A stretch of DNA of 11,333 nt. Origin: an uncultured Gemmatimonadota bacterium (GTDB taxonomy: Bacteria; Gemmatimonadota; Gemmatimonadetes; Gemmatimonadales; Gemmatimonadaceae). The stretch lies in the NCBI GenBank assembly GCA_946478895.1, contig CAMLDY010000084.1, positions 1 through 11,333 on the forward strand, given 5' to 3'. Under the pieces are notes generated by a model. It was not told the DNA's origin and did no database searches. It worked only from the letters and a program-made list of their open reading frames with translations. Of this stretch, positions 5,958 through 11,333 are shown piece by piece (position 1 is the stretch's first letter; each line of letters opens with the position of its first letter). The translations under genes were made by a program, and so were the position numbers.

Positions 5958-7083
5958 CGAAGGGACAATCCATGCCTGGCTCGACGGCGCGCTCAGCGCC
6001 GACGAAGCCGCGCAAATCGACGCACACGTGAAAGGTTGCGCGGAGTGCGCTGCCGCCGTCGCGGAAGCGCGCGGCTTCATCGCCGCATCGTCGCGGATTC
6101 TGACTGCGCTCGACGACGCGCCGCGAGGTGTAATTCCAGTAGCTGCGCCGGTCAGGAAGCGGTTCGATCCGACGGTGTGGCGCATTGCCGCGAGCGTGCT
6201 GGTGATTGCTGGAGTGACGTTGATCGTCGTACAGAATCAGGGCACGCGGGAGACGTCGATGACGGCGATTACCGCGACGGCGGACATTTCGGATTCCGCG
6301 GCAGCGTCCAAGGCGGCGGCAGAGTCGGCGCCGATGGCGAGCGCACCTGCTGCCGCCGTCCCGCTGTCAGTGCCGACAGTCGCCCAGTCGCGCCGCGTTG
6401 CAGGGCCTTCGGCAGCCGGCGCGGGGATGGAAAAGTCGAGCGGGAGCACCGGCAACCGCGGTGATCTTGCAACGGATGCATCGCCGACGACCCAGAACGC
6501 GGCCCAGGTCGCTGAGAAATCAGTCGCCACAAGCGCTACTGCAGGGGCCAATCGCGTCGCTGCCATCCCCGTCCCCGCACCGGCATCGCGATTTGTTCCC
6601 AGTGCAGGCGCGGTTGCGGGCGAAGGCGTGATCGCTGGCGAGCTGACTGGACCGGCTCAGCCTTTAAAGGTGATCGAGAGTCCGCGCCGAATCGGCGCGA
6701 ACGTGACCGTCTACGAGATCGGCGGCGACACGGTAACACTCACCGAATCGCGAGCTGTCGCGCTCTCCAGCATTGCCGCGACCGACGCGGCAGCGGTCAC
6801 GACACAATCGGAGTCCCGCGGCAAAACGGCAGCTGCCCGAAACGGCGTATCCAACCAGACAGTGCCGGCGGGTGCACCAACCGTTGCGCCGTCGCCTCCA
6901 GTGGCGCCTGCACCAGCACAGGATGCGGCGCGTCCGGAAGATCCGAATGTCGTGCACACCATCACCTGGACGGATCCCGCGACGCGCAACACCCTGAGCC
7001 TGACCGGTCGGATGTCCGAGGCGCGGCTACAGCTGATCAGATTGAGAATCGAGAAGGAGCGGGCGCAGAAAAAGACGCCCTGA
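5944..7083 (+). CDS. Transmembrane zinc-finger anti-sigma factor
   Basis: A 379-residue single-pass membrane protein whose ATG lies 14 bp inside the sigma gene, the usual sigma/anti-sigma overlap. The cytoplasmic N-terminus (1-45) is an anti-sigma domain with His10 and the H-x3-C-x2-C motif (His28, Cys32, Cys35), which typically binds zinc and holds the sigma factor. A single membrane helix runs from about 80 to 97 (IAASVLVIAGVTLIVV). The remaining 280 residues should be periplasmic: mostly Ala/Pro/Ser/Thr-rich low-complexity sequence, with two more ordered patches at 240-272 (VIESPRRIGANVTVYEIGGD and following) and 335-372 (NVVHTITWTDP, then RMSEARLQLIRLRIEKER). The long periplasmic part could reach the VIT-VWA protein. 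Release could be by proteolysis or conformational change; no protease gene is present here. The fold and partner are clear; the signal is unknown. Confidence 0.88.
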   Translation: MQHPDEGTIHAWLDGALSADEAAQIDAHVKGCAECAAAVAEARGFIAASSRILTALDDAPRGVIPVAAPVRKRFDPTVWRIAASVLVIAGVTLIVVQNQGTRETSMTAITATADISDSAAASKAAAESAPMASAPAAAVPLSVPTVAQSRRVAGPSAAGAGMEKSSGSTGNRGDLATDASPTTQNAAQVAEKSVATSATAGANRVAAIPVPAPASRFVPSAGAVAGEGVIAGELTGPAQPLKVIESPRRIGANVTVYEIGGDTVTLTESRAVALSSIAATDAAAVTTQSESRGKTAAARNGVSNQTVPAGAPTVAPSPPVAPAPAQDAARPEDPNVVHTITWTDPATRNTLSLTGRMSEARLQLIRLRIEKERAQKKTP

Positions 7084-7088
7084 CGCGC

Positions 7089-7994
7089 TCAGCTTTGCGG
7101 CGATCCCTGCTGCAGCGCCATCCCCATCGAGTGGTAGCCCTTGTCGACGTAAAGGACCGTCCCGGTGATGCCACTGGCGAGCGGACTCGACAAAAACGCG
7201 GCAGCATTGCCCACTTCCTCGGCCTGCAGGGGGTCGGTGAGCGGCGAGTTTTCGGCGCAGTACTCCACCATCCGCTCGATGATCCCGATTGCGCTGGCCG
7301 CGCGAGATGCGAGCGGGCCCGCCGAGATCGTGTTTACACGGACGCCGTACTTTCTCCCTGCCTCGAACGCGAGCACGCGGGTGTCGCTCTCGAGCGCGGC
7401 TTTCGCCGAGGACATTCCGCCGCCGTAGCCGGGGATCACGCGCTCGCTCGCCATGTAGGTGAGCGACACGAACGAGCCGCCCTTGCGCATCAACGGAGCG
7501 AGCCGCGCCACCATCGAGACGAGCGAGTACGCGCTGACGCCCACGGCCGTGAGATACCCCGCTCGGCTCGTGTCGAGCAGCGACTTCTTCACCTCGGGTC
7601 CGTTGGCGAGCGAATGCACGACGATGTCGAGTGAATCACGGCCGAAGTCGGCTTCGATGCGCTTCACCATTCCGTCGACGCTGAAATCACCGGTGTCCTT
7701 GTAGCGCTTGTTGGAGCGGATGTCTTCGGGCGCGTCAGTCAAAACGTCGAACGCGGCGTCGAGCGGATAGATCTTCTCGAACTCGAGCAGCTTGCCGCTG
7801 GACAGCTTCCGCGACTCGTCCATCTTGCCGCGCTCGAGCAGGTTCATGAAGATGTTGAGCGCGGGGGGCCAGGTTCCGACCGAGACTTTCGCGCCCGCCT
7901 CCGCGAGTGCCTTGGCGATCGCGAACCCGAAGCCCGCATCGTCGGCGACGCCAGCGACCAGCGCGCGCTTGCCCGTCAGATCGATGTTCAGCAT
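7089..7994 (-). CDS. fabI: Enoyl-ACP reductase, plant/chlamydial-type FabI
   Basis: A 301-residue NAD(P)H-dependent enzyme that reduces trans-2-enoyl-ACP in the last step of each fatty acid elongation cycle. It is a short-chain dehydrogenase fold with the cofactor site [16 protein letters not shown] (15-30), HSLANGPEV (127-135), Tyr180 in LTYMASE, and catalytic Tyr190 and Lys198 in [11 protein letters not shown]. The tyrosine-to-lysine spacing is eight residues, and the segments [33 protein letters not shown] and NTISAGPL closely resemble plant ENR (Tyr198/Lys206 in Brassica) and differ from E. coli FabI, where the spacing is seven and the protein about 40 residues shorter. The extra length near residues 48-105 also fits the plant-type group. 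The ATG at 7994 is divergent from the 2H phosphoesterase. Its stop lies 5 bp from the anti-sigma stop (convergent). Triclosan response cannot be predicted. Confidence 0.93.
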   Translation of the reverse strand: MLNIDLTGKRALVAGVADDAGFGFAIAKALAEAGAKVSVGTWPPALNIFMNLLERGKMDESRKLSSGKLLEFEKIYPLDAAFDVLTDAPEDIRSNKRYKDTGDFSVDGMVKRIEADFGRDSLDIVVHSLANGPEVKKSLLDTSRAGYLTAVGVSAYSLVSMVARLAPLMRKGGSFVSLTYMASERVIPGYGGGMSSAKAALESDTRVLAFEAGRKYGVRVNTISAGPLASRAASAIGIIERMVEYCAENSPLTDPLQAEEVGNAAAFLSSPLASGITGTVLYVDKGYHSMGMALQQGSPQS

Positions 7995-8050
7995 TTCCGG
8001 TGATATCGCTGTTCGAAGGGTGATTTACAAGGGGTGTGGGACGCCCTGTT

Positions 8051-8056
8051 TACAAT
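8051..8056 (+). promoter_or_regulatory. Possible -10 element for the 2H phosphoesterase gene
   Basis: TACAAT matches the sigma70 -10 consensus at five of six positions and lies 45 bp before the preferred TTG start. If used, transcription would begin after the alternative GTG at 8036, favouring the TTG. No good -35 is present at 16-18 bp; a TTTACA at 8024-8029 is 21 bp away. TTTACAA occurs twice in this spacer (8024-8030 and 8049-8055). Confidence 0.22.
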
Positions 8057-8101
8057 ACAGTTCCAGCTGTTCGATTTGTCGATCTTTATGCGAGTAACGC
8101 T

Positions 8102-8641
8102 TTGCTTAACGGAATATTCATTCTGAGCGAGCTGCCGCCGGACATCGCGGATCGGGTGCGCGCCATCAACGAGCGCTACGATCCGAAGCTGGCGCGGTAC
8201 AAGCCGCCTCACATCACGCTGACGGGGTCTTCGGGCGCTGGTCCGATCCCGGCATCGGTGCCGCTCGCCGAGCTGAAGGCGAAGCTGACGCCGATTACGG
8301 CGACCACGCCGCCGCTCACGCTCTCGTTCCGTGCTCCGCAGCGATTCATGCAGACCGACATTCTGGTGCTACCGATCGATCCGCATGGGCCGATCAGAGT
8401 CCTGCACGACCGGCTGGTGACGAGCGGGCTGCCCTTCACGCGGGCGCGGTACACTTTTAGCCCTCACTGCACCCTGAACCTCTACCAGTCGCTGGATCGC
8501 AGCTCGATCCGTGAGCTGCTCAAGACCAGAATATCGGAGCCCTTCGTGGTAAGCGCGATTCAGGTTTATCACACCCGCGACCCGCAACCTTCACGCAAGC
8601 TGTTGGAGCTGCGCCTCACCGGTGGATCCCAGAAAGATTGA
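8102..8641 (+). CDS. 2H phosphoesterase, 2'-5' RNA ligase family
   Basis: A cytosolic protein of 179 residues if started at TTG 8102. The two signature motifs of the 2H superfamily are present: HITL (from the TTG, His37) in KPPHITLTG and HCTL (His122) in FSPHCTLNLY. These paired histidines cleave 2',3'-cyclic phosphate or 2'-5' linkages, as in LigT/ThpR and tRNA-processing enzymes. The reading frame stays open upstream to a GTG at 8036 (201 residues), but those first 22 residues are not like the family, and homology-like sequence (LNGIFILSELP) begins exactly at the TTG; I therefore prefer 8102, with GTG 8036 as the alternative. No clear Shine-Dalgarno is seen. The gene overlaps the glycosyltransferase gene by 20 bp, so the two are in one transcript. 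Its RNA substrate is unknown, and many bacterial members have no defined in vivo role. Confidence 0.8.
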   Translation: MLNGIFILSELPPDIADRVRAINERYDPKLARYKPPHITLTGSSGAGPIPASVPLAELKAKLTPITATTPPLTLSFRAPQRFMQTDILVLPIDPHGPIRVLHDRLVTSGLPFTRARYTFSPHCTLNLYQSLDRSSIRELLKTRISEPFVVSAIQVYHTRDPQPSRKLLELRLTGGSQKD

Positions 8642-9731
8642 GATCGTCTGGCGCGCAATGTGGATGCGCGTGCTGAGCCGGCTGTTGCCCGGGCCTAAAG
8701 AGACGACACTCCCTTCGCCGATCGATCGCGATCATCGCGTCCTCTTCATTCGCTATGAGCGGATCGGCGACATGATCATGGCGACATCGCTGATCCGGAA
8801 CATCGCGTCGGCGCTCCCTGGTGGGAAAGTGGACGTGCTGGCGACACCCACAACGGCGCCGGTACTGGAGCGGAATCCGTACGTCGGTCAGGTCCTGACG
8901 CTCGATCGCGGCTCGCTGAGGAGCTACAAGGATCTGATGAAGCGGCTGCGGGGCGAGCGGTATACCGTCATGGTCGATGGCCGCATCAACAATCCGCCCG
9001 TATTCACGTCGACCCCGCTGCTCATGTACGCGGGTCGGGCGCCGTTCCGGGTCGGCGCGCGCGGCGACCGAACGCCGCGGATCTACAACGTGTCCGTTCC
9101 CGAATGGAACCGCCTCGATCACTACATCGAAGGCTCGAAGCAGCTGGCGGTTCCCTTCGGGGTGAATCCGGACGCGGTTGACTGGCAGCCCGAAATATTT
9201 CTGTCCGACGAAGAAAGAGCGTGGGCGGAAGAACGCTGGCAGGACGCGGCCGCGCTGACTGAATCATCGGGCGCGGAGTCACGACCCGCGAAACGGCTGC
9301 TGATCAACCTGTCGGCGTCGGAGCCCAAACGCCGCTGGCCCGACGGGAAATTCATCGCCACGCTGCAGAGTGCCCGGGCACGGGCGCCGGGAATGCCAAT
9401 GATCGTCATCGGACTGCCGGCAGAGTGGGAGAGCGTGACGCGAGTGGCGAATGCGACTCACGCGCTGCCGGTGGAGACGCCGCAGCTACGTGATGCGCTT
9501 GCCCTGGTGGGTACGAGCGATCTCGTCTTTACACCCGACACCAGCATCTCGCACGCAGCCTCGGCGTTCAGGAAACCGTCGCTGGTGCTGCTCAAGCGGG
9601 AACACAGGCCGTATGCGCCGTGGAACACTCCTGGGGAAATCATCCCGTGGCATGAGGATCAGATCCACCAGCTGCCACATGAGCGGGTCTCCGTGATGCT
9701 GGAGAAGTTGCTCGCGGATTACGGTGGTTAA
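8622..9731 (+). CDS. Glycosyltransferase family 9 (heptosyltransferase-like)
   Basis: A 369-residue cytosolic or membrane-associated GT-B enzyme of the ADP-heptose:LPS heptosyltransferase family, which adds sugars to the inner core of lipopolysaccharide. The N-terminal domain carries LFIRYERIGDMIMATSLIRN (41-60), the family's acceptor-side motif. The C-terminal nucleotide-sugar domain begins near 225 with LLINLSASEPKRRWPDGKF (226-244) and has TPDTSISHAASAFRKPSLVLL (304-324), the donor-binding signature. Residues 1-25 are basic and amphipathic (WRAMWMRVLSRLLPG) and may touch the membrane. The chosen start is GTG 8622, which has GGAG 13 nt before it; ATG 8658 (residue 13) is possible. It overlaps the 2H phosphoesterase gene by 20 bp. 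Whether it transfers heptose or another sugar cannot be told from the sequence. Confidence 0.87.
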   Translation: MDPRKIEIVWRAMWMRVLSRLLPGPKETTLPSPIDRDHRVLFIRYERIGDMIMATSLIRNIASALPGGKVDVLATPTTAPVLERNPYVGQVLTLDRGSLRSYKDLMKRLRGERYTVMVDGRINNPPVFTSTPLLMYAGRAPFRVGARGDRTPRIYNVSVPEWNRLDHYIEGSKQLAVPFGVNPDAVDWQPEIFLSDEERAWAEERWQDAAALTESSGAESRPAKRLLINLSASEPKRRWPDGKFIATLQSARARAPGMPMIVIGLPAEWESVTRVANATHALPVETPQLRDALALVGTSDLVFTPDTSISHAASAFRKPSLVLLKREHRPYAPWNTPGEIIPWHEDQIHQLPHERVSVMLEKLLADYGG

Positions 9732-9742
9732 CCGGGTTAACC
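9726..9742. repeat. Tandem GGTTAACC palindromes at the glycosyltransferase stop
   Basis: Two identical 8-bp palindromes GGTTAACC (9726-9733 and 9735-9742) are separated by one G, and the first contains the TAA stop codon (9729-9731). As RNA the pair can fold into a 6-bp stem with a 5-nt loop. It is not followed by T residues. It may be an operator for the next gene, a transcript-end structure, or chance. Confidence 0.4.
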
Positions 9743-9764
9743 GAGGCCATTCGCGGATCGTCTA

Positions 9765-9780
9765 ACACCCGCACGGGTGT
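9765..9780. promoter_or_regulatory. ACACCCG inverted repeat before the His-rich gene
   Basis: ACACCCG-CA-CGGGTGT is a perfect 7-bp dyad ending 7 bp before the GTG at 9788. Folded as RNA it gives 6 pairs and a 4-nt loop. It could act as a weak terminator of the glycosyltransferase transcript or as a regulator site for the downstream secreted protein; there is no T-run. Confidence 0.35.
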
Positions 9781-9787
9781 ATAAGAA

Positions 9788-10627
9788 GTGTCTCAACAAC
9801 CGACCGCGGTCCACATGCTTCGGAATTTTCTGCGCTCCGCGCTACCACTGGCGATGGCTTGCGGCCTCCCGGTGAGCGTACTCGCACAACATGCCCACGA
9901 TCACAGCGATTCGACCGCCAATGGGTCGACGGCGGCGCACAGCTCGGGCATGGCGGGAATGAAAATGGAGGGCGGTGGCGACTGGAAGATGGAGGCAATG
10001 GCGAAGCACATGGCCTACTCGAATCCGCGGCCCCTGACGCCGGCGGATTCAGTCCGCGCCGCGCAAGTCATCAACGAGCTGCGCCAGGCGATCGCCAGGT
10101 ACCAGGATGTGAATGTCGCCGAAGCAGACGGCTACAGGATGTTCGCGCCGCAGATCAAGAATCAGCCGCAATACCATTTCACGAAAGGCTGGAACGCGAT
10201 CCGCAACCAGTGGGGCTTCGATCCGGCGCGTCCGACGTCGCTGCTCTACACCAAAGACACGCAGGGCAAGTTCCATTTGATCGGCGCGATGTACACAGCG
10301 TCACGGCGGACGTCGGAGGGCGATCTCGACAAGCGAATTCCGTTGAGCGTCGCGCGGTGGCATCGTCACGTGAACTGGTGCGTACCGGCGCGAAACGCGA
10401 AGGAGCGCTGGTACGAGACGAAGGATGGAAGACCGATCTTCGGTCCACTCGGCGTTGCGACCAAGGAAGAGTGCAAGGCTGCCAACGGCAGGTTCATTCC
10501 CCAGGCGTTCGGATGGATGGTGCACGCAAACGTCTTCGCGGGGAACGATCTCAAGTCCATCTGGCATGACGACCATATGGACCACGAGCAGCATGCGATG
10601 ATGGGAGATCCCAAGAGGCCGGATTGA
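9788..10627 (+). CDS. Exported His/Met-rich protein of unknown function
   Basis: A 279-residue protein (GTG start) with a signal peptide: basic MLRNFLR then LALPLAMAC-like hydrophobic core, likely cut after VLA at residue 33. ATG 9815 (residue 10) is an equally good or better start for the signal peptide; neither has a clear ribosome site. The mature protein begins with a metal-binding-looking segment HAHDHSDS (35-42) and a Met/His stretch (HSSGMAGMKMEGG, 51-63), followed by a helix (87-105). The core (110-255) holds YRMFAPQIKNQPQYHF, ARPTSLLYTKD, LIGAMYT and a WHRHVNWC motif with H192-x-H194-x3-C198, plus Cys229 and His246. The C-terminus ends in HDDHMDHEQHAMM (260-272). I do not recognise a named family. 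Copper or another soft metal is suggested by the His/Met content, as an inference only; no copper transporter or regulator lies nearby. Confidence 0.72.
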   Translation: MSQQPTAVHMLRNFLRSALPLAMACGLPVSVLAQHAHDHSDSTANGSTAAHSSGMAGMKMEGGGDWKMEAMAKHMAYSNPRPLTPADSVRAAQVINELRQAIARYQDVNVAEADGYRMFAPQIKNQPQYHFTKGWNAIRNQWGFDPARPTSLLYTKDTQGKFHLIGAMYTASRRTSEGDLDKRIPLSVARWHRHVNWCVPARNAKERWYETKDGRPIFGPLGVATKEECKAANGRFIPQAFGWMVHANVFAGNDLKSIWHDDHMDHEQHAMMGDPKRPD

Positions 10628-10709
10628 GGGCTGAGGACCAAGTGCATTGCTGACTGCTGACTGATTGAGGATCGAGGACAAGCTGTGAGCCTGTCCTCGG
10701 TGGTCCTTG
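10622..10709. repeat. Repeat cluster in the spacer before ettA
   Basis: The spacer holds several related short units. A roughly 20-bp imperfect direct repeat, GATTGAGG-N3-GAGGAC followed by AAG, occurs at 10622-10642 (across the stop codon of the His-rich gene) and 10663-10682. GCTGACT is repeated twice in tandem at 10649-10662. Inverted copies follow: CGAGGACA (10673-10680) pairs with TGTCCTCG (10692-10699), with an inner GCT/AGC pairing and a 3-nt loop, and AGGACCA (10634-10640) pairs with TGGTCCT (10701-10707). The result can fold into nested stems. It resembles a REP-like intergenic element and lacks a T-run. Confidence 0.55.
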
Positions 10710-10731
10710 CTGCCCTCGGTAAATTGTTCGG

Positions 10732-11333
<602 letters not shown>

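Noticed and set aside
7060..7110. A bidirectional terminator between the convergent anti-sigma and fabI genes.
   Set aside because: The 5-bp gap and its flanks contain a T-run on the minus strand (complement of AAAAA near 7070), but no stem longer than about 3 bp precedes it.
8088..8126. A 12-codon ATG frame just before the 2H phosphoesterase, possible leader peptide.
   Set aside because: It overlaps the preferred TTG start in another frame, has no ribosome site and no repeated regulatory codons.

Overview
The window is a GC-rich bacterial chromosome segment with densely packed genes, short or overlapping junctions and frequent GTG starts. It carries ordinary housekeeping genes and no sign of phage, plasmid, insertion sequence, CRISPR, tRNA or rRNA. 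The combination of a VIT/VWA protein with an ECF sigma factor and a large Ala/Pro-rich anti-sigma factor, a plant-type enoyl-ACP reductase, and glycosyltransferase 9 (implying an LPS-bearing Gram-negative envelope) suggests Gemmatimonadota or a related soil phylum. That assignment is an inference from gene style and not a proven identity.

Layout. Positions 1-2077 are read leftward: a 65-residue hydrophilic protein, a glyoxalase-fold ring-cleaving dioxygenase, an alpha/beta hydrolase of the carboxylesterase/phospholipase family, then the first 57 codons of transketolase, which runs off the left edge. The dioxygenase-hydrolase pair overlaps by 4 bp and resembles the MhqE/MhqD quinone-detoxification pair of Bacillus. 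A 63-bp divergent spacer separates this group from a rightward PAS-GGDEF diguanylate cyclase (2141-3052).

Positions 3162-7083 form the most interesting unit: a secreted VIT-VWA protein, an ECF sigma factor 3 bp downstream, and a zinc-finger anti-sigma factor overlapping the sigma gene by 14 bp. This looks like a translationally coupled trans-envelope signalling cassette in which the VWA protein may be a sensor, partner or output. Two inverted repeats sit directly before its first start codon.

The rightward cassette ends 5 bp from the convergent fabI gene (7089-7994, leftward), a FabI of the plant/chlamydial subtype. Divergent from fabI, a 2H phosphoesterase (2'-5' RNA ligase-like) overlaps a glycosyltransferase family 9 gene. 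Next comes an exported His/Met-rich protein of unknown function (9788-10627), then a repeat-filled spacer, and finally the first 200 codons of an EttA-type ABC-F ATPase that runs off the right edge.

The two edge genes (transketolase and EttA) are incomplete only because the window ends. No gene in the interior looks broken.
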